Of a stretch of 64,000 bases of DNA, positions 8,156-17,519 are shown piece by piece (the first letter of the stretch is position 1; each line of letters begins with the position of its first letter). The notes beneath the pieces were generated by a model, which was not told the DNA's origin, made no database searches, and was given only the letters and a program-made list of their open reading frames with translations. Origin of the DNA: G965200765 sp965203865 (lineage in GTDB: Bacteria; Pseudomonadota; Gammaproteobacteria; Arenicellales; JAJDZL01); the NCBI GenBank assembly GCA_965203865.1, contig OZ241916.1, positions 992,001 to 1,056,000 on the forward strand. Reading direction: 5' to 3'. The position numbers and the translations under genes were made by a program.

Positions 8156-9805
8156 CTACATATTGGGATAGTTTGGTCCGCCACCGCCTTCCGGGACAAC
8201 CCAGTTAATATTCTGCATTGGATCCTTGATATCGCAAGTTTTGCAATGCACGCAATTTTGGGCGTTAATCATCAGTTGCTTCTTCTTGTATTCGTCTTCG
8301 ACGATTTCGTAGACCCCTGCCGGGCAGTAACGTTGTTCCGGAGCATCGTACAGCGTTAGATTGTGTTCAATCGGAACGGACTTGTCATGCAATTGAAGAT
8401 GAACCGGCTGATTTTCTTCGTGATTGGTATTTGACAAGAAAACGGATGAGAGACGGTCAAAACTGATTTCATTGTCGGGTTTTGGGTAGTCAATGGGCTG
8501 GCAATTTTCAGCAGGCATCAGGGATTTGTGGTCTTCATGGTGTCCCATTGTCCATGGAGCGCGACCGCGAAAGAGATAAGTGTCAATTGCCGCATTGACA
8601 AAACCGGGCCAAAGTCCTTTCTGGAAGCCGGGACGAATGTTGCGTGCCTGGTAGAGTTCTTTCCATAACCATGATTTCTTGAGATTGTCAGGATAATCAA
8701 CCAGTTCGCCTACGGCATCTTTGCGCAAATGCTCAAAAGCCGCTTCGGCAGCAACCATTCCGGATTTCATGGATGTGTGGGTGCCTTTGATTTTGGGTGT
8801 ATTGAGAAAGCCTGCACAGTCGCCAATCAGTGCGCCACCCGGAAAAACCAATTTCGGGATAGATTGATATCCGCCTTCATTTAACGCTCTTGCACCGTAA
8901 ACCAGCCTTCGTCCATTTTTGAATGTGTCTTGTACTGCAGGATGATGTTTGAATCGCTGAAATTCCTCAAACGGGCTGAGGTATGGATTCTTGTAGTCAA
9001 GTCCTATTACAAAGCCAACCGAAACCTGGTTGTTTTCCAGATGGTACAGAAACGACCCGCCATAGGTTTGGCGGTCCAGCGGCCAGCCAACACTGTGCCA
9101 GACTAGGCCTTGCTGGTGCTTTGAAGGGTCAATTTCCCATAGTTCCTTGAGTCCGATTCCAAATGTTTGAGGTTGAACGTTGTTTCGAAGATCATATCGT
9201 TCAAACAGGGTTTTTGTAAGCGACCCTCTACAGCCTTCGGCAAATAAAGTCAGTTTTCCCCTCAGTTCCGCTCCGGGGGCGAAATTGTTTGTTTGATTTC
9301 CTTCCTTGTCAATTCCCATATCGCCGGTTGCAACACCGACGACATTGTCTCCGTCAAACAAGATTTCTGCGCCAGCGTACCCCGGGAATATGTCTACACC
9401 CATTTCTTCGGCTTGCTCCGCTAGCCAGCGGCAAAAATTTCCCAGGGAAATGATGTAGTTGCCATGATTGTTCATTTGCGGGGGGGCGGGCAGAGAATAT
9501 GAAGATTTCTTGGTAAGGAACACAAATTTATCTTTTTTAACAGGTGTGTTCAGCGGGGCATCTTTGGCTTTCCAGTCAGGGATCAACTCATTCAGGGCTC
9601 TGGGTTCCAGCACAGCTCCAGAAAGAATATGGGCACCAATTTCCGAGCCTTTTTCGAGGATGCAAACACTAAGGTCGTAGTCATGCTCCATGCACAGTTG
9701 TCGAAGCCGGATACCAGCTGCAAGACCAGAAGGGCCGCCACCTACAATCACTACATCGTATTCAATTGACTCTCGTTCGATTGTTGTATTATTGTTATTT
9801 TCCAT
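8156..9805 (-). CDS. Electron transfer flavoprotein-ubiquinone oxidoreductase (ETF dehydrogenase)
   Basis: 549 residues, full length. The N-terminal FAD-binding Rossmann motif is VGGGPSGLAAGIRL. The C-terminal [4Fe-4S] domain supplies C494 (RYCPAG), C518, C521 and C524 (CVHCKTC), and the family C-terminus PEGGGGPNYPNM is intact. It passes electrons from reduced ETF, charged by acyl-CoA dehydrogenases, to ubiquinone at the membrane. The DUF1989 gene ends 6 bp upstream of its start. Its presence implies aerobic or respiratory fatty-acid or amino-acid oxidation, in keeping with the acyl-CoA genes around it. Confidence 0.97.
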   Translation of the reverse strand: MENNNNTTIERESIEYDVVIVGGGPSGLAAGIRLRQLCMEHDYDLSVCILEKGSEIGAHILSGAVLEPRALNELIPDWKAKDAPLNTPVKKDKFVFLTKKSSYSLPAPPQMNNHGNYIISLGNFCRWLAEQAEEMGVDIFPGYAGAEILFDGDNVVGVATGDMGIDKEGNQTNNFAPGAELRGKLTLFAEGCRGSLTKTLFERYDLRNNVQPQTFGIGLKELWEIDPSKHQQGLVWHSVGWPLDRQTYGGSFLYHLENNQVSVGFVIGLDYKNPYLSPFEEFQRFKHHPAVQDTFKNGRRLVYGARALNEGGYQSIPKLVFPGGALIGDCAGFLNTPKIKGTHTSMKSGMVAAEAAFEHLRKDAVGELVDYPDNLKKSWLWKELYQARNIRPGFQKGLWPGFVNAAIDTYLFRGRAPWTMGHHEDHKSLMPAENCQPIDYPKPDNEISFDRLSSVFLSNTNHEENQPVHLQLHDKSVPIEHNLTLYDAPEQRYCPAGVYEIVEDEYKKKQLMINAQNCVHCKTCDIKDPMQNINWVVPEGGGGPNYPNM

Positions 9806-9811
9806 TTCAAG

Positions 9812-10453
9812 TTACTGTTTATTCAAAAGGCCAAGAATCTGAACCTGGATTTCAGTCGGTTGGCCATCGTTACAGGGATTGTTTACTTGCGGACAGTTGG
9901 ATACAACTGCAAGAATTTTCATTTCTGCACGTAGTTCCACGTACTCGCCCGGCTTTGACGGACTTGTTGCGAAAACACCATCTTCTGTTCCACCATCCTG
10001 GTGAACGGGCACGGAGCAGAAAAAGTTGATATTTGGAACAATGTCTTTCCAGCCCAGTCCGTGGGATGCAAGAGCGCTCAAAAAGTTTTCCCGACATCCA
10101 TTAGGCGACTCAACTCCGTAAAGCATCCTGTTGCCGGGAATCGAACAGCATCCAGCAATCGTGTCATGCCCTCCGAGCGAATCGCCGACTACTGTCATCA
10201 TCGGATTGGCGTAGTCAGAATACAACACAGAATCCATTCCAATGCGAATATTTTTTGCCGCCTTTATAGTGTTTGGAGCATGATATCGCTCTTCATAATT
10301 GTCTGCGTTATAGCAAAGAAAATCTACTCCTTGCTTCCCGTGCGTGTCTGTGAGTCGAAGAATCTGTCCGGGTTCAAGTTCTCCAAACCAATGCGCACCG
10401 GCTGGTACCATCTGGTCGTGTACCGCATGCCTGTCAGTTTCCTCTTGCTGCAT
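9812..10453 (-). CDS. DUF1989 / urea carboxylase-associated family protein
   Basis: 213 residues. The family blocks are visible: ADNYEERYHAPNT, a GHDTIAGCCS...GNRMLYG motif (about residues 114-133) and a HGLGWKDIVPNINFF block, with conserved Cys and His residues that could bind metal. Relatives accompany urea carboxylase or guanidine carboxylase operons, but no carboxylase is present here, and I did not see a convincing guanidine riboswitch upstream. It is the first gene of a minus-strand unit with ETF-QO. The biochemical role of the family is poorly established, so none is assigned. Confidence 0.85.
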   Translation of the reverse strand: MQQEETDRHAVHDQMVPAGAHWFGELEPGQILRLTDTHGKQGVDFLCYNADNYEERYHAPNTIKAAKNIRIGMDSVLYSDYANPMMTVVGDSLGGHDTIAGCCSIPGNRMLYGVESPNGCRENFLSALASHGLGWKDIVPNINFFCSVPVHQDGGTEDGVFATSPSKPGEYVELRAEMKILAVVSNCPQVNNPCNDGQPTEIQVQILGLLNKQ

Positions 10454-10714
10454 TTCGGATTTCTACTTGTTTTTTGAGATACTTTACCGATTACAGGTTA
10501 CAAGTATAACCTGTCCTTGTGAAAGAATTAGCACGCAGAATTTCAGTCTGTTCGATTTACTTCGTTTTTGGGCTTGTCTTGTTCCCGGAAATTGATGTCC
10601 AGGCGGATGTATTGTCTGTGGCATAATTCACCGTTTACTTGCTAGTAGATGCTTTGCAAGTGTTTGTAAAGTATCAAGAATATTCTGTAAAAAGTTTTAT
10701 CAGGAACAGAAATT

Positions 10715-11482
10715 ATGAAGATTGATGGAGTGGCTGCGGTTGTAACGGGTGCAGCTTCAGGCATGGGTGCGGCAACTGTGCGATATTTGGCTGAGGAGGG
10801 TGCAGCAGTAACTCTTCTGGATGTTGATTATCCGAAAATCCAGTCTATTGCCGAGAAGTGCAACGGTCTGGCGATACAATGCGATGTAGCAGATGAAGAA
10901 AGCATGGAAACTGCATTTTCCACTGCCAAAAACACCCATGGTGCAGCACGAATACTGGTTAACTGCGCAGGTATTGCGCCCGCTGCAAGAATGGTTTCAC
11001 GAGATGGCACTCCAATGCCGCTTGATGAATTCAAGAGAGTGATTGATGTAAATCTGATTGGCACATTCAATGCAATGAGAGTCATGGCGGCGGATTTGCG
11101 AGCTGCTGATGCTCTGGATGATGTCGGTGAGAAGGGGGTTATAGTGAATGTCGCTTCGGTTTCTGCATATGAAGGGCAAGTCGGGCAAGCCGCTTACAGC
11201 TCCTCAAAGGGAGCGATTGTTGCCTTGACCATTCAATCCGCCCGCGAACTGTCCAGCTCAGGTATTCGTGTAATGACCATAGCACCGGGCATGATTGCTA
11301 CTCCGCTACTGCTCGGAATGCCGGAGGCAGTCCAGCAGAGCCTGGCAAATCAGGTTCCTTTCCCGAAACGTATGGGCCAACCTGAAGAGTTTGCCAAGCT
11401 GGTGGGACACATTGTTGAAAATCAGATGCTCAATGGCGAAGTAATTCGACTGGATGGAGCAATTCGGATGCAGCCAAAATAA
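10715..11482 (+). CDS. Short-chain dehydrogenase, 3-hydroxyacyl-CoA dehydrogenase type II-like
   Basis: 255 residues. The NAD-binding loop is TGAASGMGAA (11-20), followed by an acidic D36/D38 that favours NAD over NADP. NCAG lies at 83-86 and the catalytic residues are S148/S150 region, Y161 and K165 (YSSSK). The GIAPAARMV...GTP segment and overall layout match HSD10-type enzymes that oxidise 3-hydroxyacyl-CoA or 3-hydroxy-2-methylbutyryl-CoA in beta-oxidation and isoleucine breakdown. It is transcribed away from the DUF1989/ETF-QO unit and converges with the HCCA isomerase-like gene 2 bp after its stop. Confidence 0.88.
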   Translation: MKIDGVAAVVTGAASGMGAATVRYLAEEGAAVTLLDVDYPKIQSIAEKCNGLAIQCDVADEESMETAFSTAKNTHGAARILVNCAGIAPAARMVSRDGTPMPLDEFKRVIDVNLIGTFNAMRVMAADLRAADALDDVGEKGVIVNVASVSAYEGQVGQAAYSSSKGAIVALTIQSARELSSSGIRVMTIAPGMIATPLLLGMPEAVQQSLANQVPFPKRMGQPEEFAKLVGHIVENQMLNGEVIRLDGAIRMQPK

Positions 11483-11484
11483 TT

Positions 11485-12126
11485 TCAAGTACCGGATTTT
11501 TTTGTGCCATCTTTAATATTCTGCAGTCGGAGCATGTCTGAATCGTTGAAAATGTCTGGTTGATGCAAATATTCAACAAGTAGTTCAAGCGAATCTAGCC
11601 CCCAGAACAACTCTCCGTTGCAACGCATAGTCGGCACTCCGAAGACACCGGCTTCTATGGCAGATTCGGTATTCAACCTAAGCTTGTCTTTTACCTCGGG
11701 TTGACTAATTCGCGTAGAAGCATCATTTACATTCAGTCTTGAGCAGATAGCCTGCCAAGACTCTTCAGAAGTTGGGTCTAAACCATCCACCCAAATTGCC
11801 TGGAATATTTCGTCAATGGCAGGTTTTTGATTGCCAAGTGCAATGGACAAGCGCAAGTAGGGCAGTGGATTAAATGGATGCGTATCTGGAGTTCGAAACG
11901 GAATACCAAGCTTTTTTCCAAGCCAACTGGTATGCCGATAGGTGAATATTCGCTTTTTTTCAATTTCAACAGGGCCAAGACTTCCCCAGTGCTTTAGCAG
12001 CCCTGCAAATAAAACCGGAACAAATTTGACTTCAGTATCGTTCGGCAGTTGATGTAACTGCTGATGGAGCAGATACGCAAAAGGGGAAACAAAGTCGAAA
12101 AACACATCAATTTTTTTGTTGTTCAT
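11485..12126 (-). CDS. 2-hydroxychromene-2-carboxylate isomerase family (DsbA-fold, kappa GST-like)
   Basis: 213 residues. The N-terminus (DVFFDFVSPFAYLL) carries the serine of the kappa-class glutathione active site, and the C-terminal GVFGVPTMRCNGELFWG is the cis-proline block of this fold. Characterised members isomerise 2-hydroxychromene-2-carboxylate in naphthalene breakdown; many others are glutathione transferases or DsbA-like proteins. It lies 6 bp after the acyl-CoA synthetase on the same strand, so it is probably co-transcribed. The assignment is to family only. Confidence 0.82.
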   Translation of the reverse strand: MNNKKIDVFFDFVSPFAYLLHQQLHQLPNDTEVKFVPVLFAGLLKHWGSLGPVEIEKKRIFTYRHTSWLGKKLGIPFRTPDTHPFNPLPYLRLSIALGNQKPAIDEIFQAIWVDGLDPTSEESWQAICSRLNVNDASTRISQPEVKDKLRLNTESAIEAGVFGVPTMRCNGELFWGLDSLELLVEYLHQPDIFNDSDMLRLQNIKDGTKKSGT

Positions 12127-12132
12127 ATCGCT

Positions 12133-13776
12133 TCACTGGTCTAAATTTTGGGCTTGCTCGCGCAATTTGAATTTTTGAATCTTGCCTGTTGATGTTTTTG
12201 GAAGTTCACAGAATACAATGTTCTTTGGTGCCTTGAACCTCGCCATGTTTGCCTTGCAGTGCTCAATCAGTTCCTGTTCTGTTGGCGGCGGGCTTGCATT
12301 TGGGTTTAAAGTAACGAACGCACAAGGAGTTTCACCCCATTTTTCATCTTCTCGAGCTACTACAGCTGCTTCCATAACTGCGGGGTGGCGATAGAGAACA
12401 TCTTCGATTTCTATGGATGAAATATTTTCGCCGCCAGAAATAATAATATCTTTGGAACGGTCTTTGAGTTGAATGTAATTGTCCGGGTGTGTTACTCCGA
12501 GGTCGCCGGAGTGGAACCAACCCCCCTCAAATGCTTTTTCAGTTGCAGAGGGATTTTTCAGATAGCCTTTCATAACATTGTTTCCCCGAAACATCACTTC
12601 TCCCAATGCTTGTGCATCTTGGGAAACCGACTCCATGTTTTCAGGGTCCATAATTTCCAATTCTTCAAGCGCAAGATAGGGAACACCTTGACGAGCTTTC
12701 AGGTTGGAGCGGTCAAACTCATCCAGACCGTCCCACTCTTTGTGCCATGCACAAACAACTGCAGGTCCGTAAGTTTCAGTCAAACCGTAGACATGTGTCA
12801 TTTCAAATCCACTCTGCTCCATTTTTGCCAGCACGGAAGGCGGTGGAGGTGACGCCGCTGTCATTACCTTAACCTTATGACCGAAATCCCGCTTCTCTTT
12901 CTCATCAGCGTTGACAATCATTCCAAGGACAACAGGAGCACCGCAAAAATGATCTACTTTGTAATCATCAATCGCCGCAAAAATATTTTCTGCACTTACT
13001 TGCCGCAGGCATACATTTGTTCCGCTCATTGCCGCGATAGTCCAGGGAAAGCACCATCCGTTGCAGTGAAACATTGGAAGTGTCCACAAGTAGACGGGAT
13101 GAATTGGCATCTTCCAGTCCAGCGCATTGCTGAGCGCATTGAGGTATGCCCCTCGGTAATGATAAACCACGCCTTTGGGATTGCCTGTAGTTCCAGAAGT
13201 GTAGTTCAAGGATATTGCATCCCATTCGTCATTTGGTCCCGAAAAATTGAAATCACAATCTCCTTGACTTATGAGTGCTTCATAGTCCATAATGCCCAAC
13301 TTTGTTTCATGTTGCATTGCATCATAAGGAATGTCAATCACAGTAATCTTTCTTTTCACTCTGCGCAGAGCGTTCTCCACGACGCTTGAAAATTCAGCAT
13401 CGACCAAAAGTATTTTTGTTTCGGAATGGTCCAGTATGAAAGCAATTGTGTCGGCATCAAGTCGAATGTTCAGAGAATTCAACACTGCTCCTGACATCGG
13501 GACTCCGAAATGGGCTTCGTACATGGGGGGTGTATTTGGACACAGAATTGACACGGTATCTCCGTGTCGTATCCCCAAGCCAGTCAGCACAGAGGCCAGT
13601 TGATGGCATCGTCTGGCTGTTTCTCTCCAGGTAAACCGTTTTTCTTCATGAATGACGGAAATTCGGTCCGGGAAAATTCGGGCGTTGCGGTCCAAAAATC
13701 CGAGCGGGGACAACGGAACATAGTTGGCCGGATTTTTGTTCAAGCCAATTTCGTAAGAATTTTTATTTGAATTCAT
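12133..13776 (-). CDS. AMP-dependent acyl-CoA synthetase (DmdB/medium-chain fatty acid type)
   Basis: 547 residues, complete ANL ligase. The phosphate loop is YTSGTTGNPKG, the adenine-binding block HVYGLTETYGP, the hinge LKDRSKDIIISGGENIS, and the catalytic lysine sits in KTSTGKIQK at the C-terminus. The N-terminal YVPLSPLGFLDR and the FHCNGW block are those of the branch containing short/medium-chain and methylthio-propionyl-CoA ligases. It converts a free acid to its CoA thioester with ATP. It is divergently arranged with phaJ, and the intervening 116 bp hold a promoter-like sequence for the phaJ side. Confidence 0.9.
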   Translation of the reverse strand: MNSNKNSYEIGLNKNPANYVPLSPLGFLDRNARIFPDRISVIHEEKRFTWRETARRCHQLASVLTGLGIRHGDTVSILCPNTPPMYEAHFGVPMSGAVLNSLNIRLDADTIAFILDHSETKILLVDAEFSSVVENALRRVKRKITVIDIPYDAMQHETKLGIMDYEALISQGDCDFNFSGPNDEWDAISLNYTSGTTGNPKGVVYHYRGAYLNALSNALDWKMPIHPVYLWTLPMFHCNGWCFPWTIAAMSGTNVCLRQVSAENIFAAIDDYKVDHFCGAPVVLGMIVNADEKEKRDFGHKVKVMTAASPPPPSVLAKMEQSGFEMTHVYGLTETYGPAVVCAWHKEWDGLDEFDRSNLKARQGVPYLALEELEIMDPENMESVSQDAQALGEVMFRGNNVMKGYLKNPSATEKAFEGGWFHSGDLGVTHPDNYIQLKDRSKDIIISGGENISSIEIEDVLYRHPAVMEAAVVAREDEKWGETPCAFVTLNPNASPPPTEQELIEHCKANMARFKAPKNIVFCELPKTSTGKIQKFKLREQAQNLDQ

Positions 13777-13835
13777 TGAAACTTGATTCGGGATACTTAT
13801 GATTCGCTAAGTCAATTTCAATGGAATTATATTGA

Positions 13836-13864
13836 TTAACAAAAGATTTTTTCGTTTCTATAGT
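13836..13864 (+). promoter_or_regulatory. Sigma70-type promoter for phaJ-phaC
   Basis: A -35-like TTAACA (13836-13841) and a -10-like TATAGT (13859-13864) are separated by 17 bp and lie about 30 bp before the phaJ start. Position and spacing fit; activity is inferred. Confidence 0.5.
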
Positions 13865-13892
13865 TTGAAATTTGCTAGAAGAGGTTTAATAC

Positions 13893-14354
13893 ATGGTCAG
13901 TAACCAGACAATCACGGATTTGCACGGGTATTATTTTGAGGACCTTTCGGTTGGCATGTCTGCAGTGCATGGCAAGACCCTGACCGATGCGGATGTGCTA
14001 ATGTTTACCGGTGTGTCGGGAGACACCAATCCGCTACATTTAAATCGTGAATTCGCCAGCGCTACACCATTCGGAGAACCTATCGTTCACGGAATGCTTA
14101 CCGCTAGTCTTATTTCAACACTGATTGGCACCCGCTTGCCGGGACCTGGTTGCATCTATATGGACCAGAGCTTGAAGTTCAAGGCACCTGTTCGGGTTGG
14201 AGACACAGTTATCGCGAAAGCAACAATTGAAGAAATGGATGATGAGCGTCCATACATTCTAATGAGTACGACTTGCGAGGTAGACGGTGAAACGGTTTTG
14301 GAAGGAAAGGCAAAAATCAAAGTGCCTCGTCGGCCGAACGGGAGTACTCAGTGA
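13893..14354 (+). CDS. phaJ: (R)-specific enoyl-CoA hydratase, MaoC/PhaJ type
   Basis: 153-residue MaoC-like hotdog protein. The hydratase motif with catalytic Asp and His is visible as GDTNPLHLN (about 46-54), followed by the GxPIVHGML block. PhaJ hydrates trans-2-enoyl-CoA from beta-oxidation to (R)-3-hydroxyacyl-CoA, the monomer of polyhydroxyalkanoate. The next gene, 33 bp downstream, is the PHA synthase, so the role as monomer supplier is well supported by context. Confidence 0.9.
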   Translation: MVSNQTITDLHGYYFEDLSVGMSAVHGKTLTDADVLMFTGVSGDTNPLHLNREFASATPFGEPIVHGMLTASLISTLIGTRLPGPGCIYMDQSLKFKAPVRVGDTVIAKATIEEMDDERPYILMSTTCEVDGETVLEGKAKIKVPRRPNGSTQ

Positions 14355-14387
14355 TTTATTGCTAGAAATATTTAATGCAATGCAACA

Positions 14388-16178
14388 ATGAGCTTGATTA
14401 TGGAAGAAGTTCAAAGCATGGATGAAAGTGCGGAACAGCGGCAAGTAAATGTCTTGTCTGCATTAATGGATATTTCTGCCCAGCATCGCCGAATTTTAAG
14501 CCGTATTATGCAAACTGAAGCGAATCAGGATACTGCCAATTTCATGATAGATACTGGCGAACTCTTTACTCGCGCGTTGGCGGGAAATATCTATGACGTT
14601 GGGAATGCGCTGGAAGCAAATGCAGAAGCAGTGCAGAAGTTCATGAATCTGTACAGCTATGCCTGGAGCAAGTCAATGGGAATGGAAGCACAGCCAGCGG
14701 CCGTTCCAGGTCGGGATGACAATAGATTTCGTTCTGCTCATTGGAATGAAAATTTATGGTTCGATACTCTAAAACAGACCTATCTGATCGGGTCCGAATA
14801 TTTGGAAGGACTGTTTCAAGCAACAGGACATATGACGGAGAAGGAAGCACGTAAAACAGAATTCTTTTTCAATCAGGTCATTGATTCGCTATCACCAACC
14901 AATTTTGCGATGCTGAATCCCGAGGTGCTTCAAAAAGCAATCGAAACAAAAGGTCAAAGCATTGTAGACGGGGTGAAGAATCTGGCAGACGACTTGGAAA
15001 CTGGTTCTGGTGTGAAAATGGTAGACAGAACGGCTTTCAAGCTTGGCGTAGATATTGCTTCGACCCCCGGAAAAGTTGTTGCCCGCAATGATTTGGCCGA
15101 GCTGATTCAGTACACACCCACTACGGATGAAACGCGTGAAGTTCCGATTCTGATTATTCCGCCCTGGATTAACAAATACTACATTCTCGACCTCAGACCG
15201 AAAAACTCTTACATTCGCTGGCTTGTAGAGCAGGGTTTTACTGTGTTCGTTATTTCGTGGCTTAACCCTGACGAGTCTTTTCAAAAGACAAAGTTTGATG
15301 CTTATTTGGACCAGGGCCCGCTTTCTGCATTGAAAGAGATTGAACGCATTACCAAATCGAAAAAAGTGAATGCTATCGGGTACTGCCTGGGCGGCACGCT
15401 TCTGTCGATTTTATTGGCCTACCTGGCGGCAAAGAAAGACAACCGGGTAGCCAGCGCCACATTTTTCACTTCAATGATTGATTTCTCGGAGCCGGGTGAC
15501 CTGGGTGTTTTCGTTGATGAAAGAAGTGTAGCCCAGCTGGAGAAAATGATGGCAGAAACAGGTTACCTTGATGGCAAGTCAATGGCTTCGACTTTCAGCA
15601 TGATGCGTTCCAATGATTTGATTTGGCATTTTGTTGTCAACAACTACCTCCTGGGAAATCAACCGGGGTCATTCGATTTGCTCTACTGGAATTCCGATTC
15701 CACTCGCATGCCCGCCGAAATGCACAGTTGGTACTTGAGAAAAATGTATCTCGGGAACAAGTTGCGCGAGCCAAACGGAATTACAATTCTTGATACTCCT
15801 GTTGACTTGTCGGTTGTAAAAACGCCATGCTATTTCTTGTCGACCCGACTGGACCATATATCGCCCTGGAAATCGACATACATGGGGGCAAAGCTGTTTA
15901 AGGGTAGTGTAAAATTTGTTCTCGGCGAATCAGGTCATATTGCCGGCGTTATAAATCCGCCAGCAAAAAACAAGTACGGCTACTCGGTGAGTCAGGGCAG
16001 GTTGCCGGCTACTCCAGAAAAATGGCTGGAAAAAGCAAAATACCATGAAGGTTCGTGGTGGCCTCACTGGGAAAACTGGATTTCGGCTTATGCAGGCAAA
16101 AAAATTCAGGCAATAGAGCCGGGTGGCGGGTCAGGAGAAGTGATCTGCGACGCGCCTGGAACCTATGTTCGCCTATAA
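14388..16178 (+). CDS. phaC: Class I poly(3-hydroxyalkanoate) synthase
   Basis: 596 residues, class I length. The lipase-box-like nucleophile is C333 in GYCLGGT; the other triad members are D489 (RLDHISPW) and H517 (ESGHIAG). The N-terminal DNRF...W block and the C-terminal WLEKA..H.GSWWPHW block are typical. It polymerises (R)-3-hydroxyacyl-CoA into intracellular granules and is supplied by PhaJ upstream. A second in-frame ATG (residue 5) is possible, but the upstream ATG is kept. No phasin or depolymerase gene is adjacent. Confidence 0.97.
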   Translation: MSLIMEEVQSMDESAEQRQVNVLSALMDISAQHRRILSRIMQTEANQDTANFMIDTGELFTRALAGNIYDVGNALEANAEAVQKFMNLYSYAWSKSMGMEAQPAAVPGRDDNRFRSAHWNENLWFDTLKQTYLIGSEYLEGLFQATGHMTEKEARKTEFFFNQVIDSLSPTNFAMLNPEVLQKAIETKGQSIVDGVKNLADDLETGSGVKMVDRTAFKLGVDIASTPGKVVARNDLAELIQYTPTTDETREVPILIIPPWINKYYILDLRPKNSYIRWLVEQGFTVFVISWLNPDESFQKTKFDAYLDQGPLSALKEIERITKSKKVNAIGYCLGGTLLSILLAYLAAKKDNRVASATFFTSMIDFSEPGDLGVFVDERSVAQLEKMMAETGYLDGKSMASTFSMMRSNDLIWHFVVNNYLLGNQPGSFDLLYWNSDSTRMPAEMHSWYLRKMYLGNKLREPNGITILDTPVDLSVVKTPCYFLSTRLDHISPWKSTYMGAKLFKGSVKFVLGESGHIAGVINPPAKNKYGYSVSQGRLPATPEKWLEKAKYHEGSWWPHWENWISAYAGKKIQAIEPGGGSGEVICDAPGTYVRL

Positions 16179-16202
16179 AAATCAAGACAAGATTTTTTGA
16201 AC

Positions 16203-17003
16203 TTAGTCCCAGCGAGGGGACCGCTTTTCTATAAAAGCATCAATTCCTTCGATGGCAGAATCAAATTCCATATTGCAGGCCATACGTTCGCCGGCAGTGC
16301 TGTAAGCATTTTCCAATCCTTGATTAATCTGCTCGTAAAAGAGTTCTTTTCCGAGCGAAAGAACTTCCCGCGGTTTTTGGGCGATATTTCGCGCGAGTTC
16401 CATCGTGCTTTCTTCAAGCAAGTCTGGTTCAACGGCACGGTTGACCAATCCTTTGGCTACTGCAGTGTGAGCATCAATAAAGTCGCCAGTAAAAAGCATT
16501 TCCAACGCGTGTTTCCGGGAAACATTCCGGCTCAGGGCAACACTTGGAGTGGAACAGAACAAGCCAAGGTTAACTCCGGACACTGCAAACCGGGCTTCAA
16601 TGGAAGCCACCGCCAAATCGCAGTTTGCGACAAGTTGGCACCCGGCGGCAGTTGCTATACCTTGAACTTGAGCAATAACGGGTTGCGGTAGCTGCGTCAT
16701 TGAAACCATCATGCGATTGCACTGCTGGAATGTATCGCGTACAAAAGATTGGTCGTTGCTTGCCCGAAGTTCTTTTAAATCGTGACCTGCGCAGAAAGCT
16801 TTTCCATTGGCGGCAAGTATGACCACCTTGATTGATTCGTCTTCAGCGAGTTCGTCAAAGGAGTTCTGAAGCATGGATAGCATGCCTTGCGACAGGGGGT
16901 TATACTGTTGCGGCTTATTTAGTGTTAATGTTGCGATACCATCGCTGTCGTTTCTGTACAACATGGGAAAACTGCTTGATTGATCAATTGCGGACTGTTC
17001 CAT
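16203..17003 (-). CDS. Enoyl-CoA hydratase/isomerase family (ECHDC3-like)
   Basis: 266-residue crotonase-fold protein. The first oxyanion block is AFCAGHDLKEL and the second GIATAAGCQLVANCDLAVA. The position usually holding the first catalytic Glu reads A-A-G-C here, as in ECHDC3-like members rather than classical hydratases, so hydratase activity is uncertain. It converges on phaC with a 24-bp spacer and is divergent from the thioesterase gene at 17070. A role in acyl-CoA metabolism is inferred from the neighbours. Confidence 0.88.
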   Translation of the reverse strand: MEQSAIDQSSSFPMLYRNDSDGIATLTLNKPQQYNPLSQGMLSMLQNSFDELAEDESIKVVILAANGKAFCAGHDLKELRASNDQSFVRDTFQQCNRMMVSMTQLPQPVIAQVQGIATAAGCQLVANCDLAVASIEARFAVSGVNLGLFCSTPSVALSRNVSRKHALEMLFTGDFIDAHTAVAKGLVNRAVEPDLLEESTMELARNIAQKPREVLSLGKELFYEQINQGLENAYSTAGERMACNMEFDSAIEGIDAFIEKRSPRWD

Positions 17004-17069
17004 GGCAGTAGCTCAAATTTGATTGACTGAACCTTATTTTAATTTTTTGCATACGAAAGGACAAATCCA

Positions 17070-17519
17070 ATGTCGGATATTACAGTTGAAGAATTCAAAA
17101 GATTTGCATCTGGTCAAGTTCCATTAATAGAAAAGCTGGGTTTTCAAGTAGAGTCCATCGGGGATGGGGAGTGTTCTGTACGAGCAGTATACAGCGAGGA
17201 TTTCCTCAGGCCCGGCGGAACAATTTCGGGTCCCGTATTGATGGCATTGGCAGACTTCTCGATGTATGGAGCCATCGTTGGCAGAGCAGGTGCTGTCCAG
17301 CAAGCTGTAACTACCAGTTTCAATATCAATTTTCTGCTTCGTCCTGAACCAAGAGATATTGTTGCCAACGCAAAGATTCTCAAAATGGGCAAGCGACTGG
17401 TTGTAGGGTCGGTTGATTTGATTGGCAATGAAGCAAATGAACTTGTGGCGCATGCGACATGTACATATTCGCTGCCAAGCTTGTCCCAAGAAATGGTTGA
17501 AAAGTTAACCAAAGGTTAG
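17070..17519 (+). CDS. PaaI-family hotdog thioesterase
   Basis: 149-residue single-domain hotdog protein. The family core is visible as LRPGGTISGPVLMALADFSMYGAI (about residues 48-70), in which the Gly-Gly turn and the acidic D following LMALA mark the catalytic helix. Members hydrolyse aromatic or medium-chain acyl-CoA esters. It starts after a good AAAGGACAA ribosome site and stands alone between a divergent hydratase and an accessory region. Confidence 0.85.
   Translation: MSDITVEEFKRFASGQVPLIEKLGFQVESIGDGECSVRAVYSEDFLRPGGTISGPVLMALADFSMYGAIVGRAGAVQQAVTTSFNINFLLRPEPRDIVANAKILKMGKRLVVGSVDLIGNEANELVAHATCTYSLPSLSQEMVEKLTKG

Noticed and set aside
9478..9486. G-rich run inside the ETF-QO gene as a phase-variation site
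   Set aside because: Only seven G in a housekeeping respiratory gene with the frame intact; too short and out of context.
10454..10714. Possible guanidine (ykkC) riboswitch before the DUF1989 gene
   Set aside because: DUF1989 genes often follow such riboswitches, but I could not find the characteristic conserved core in either strand of the spacer.
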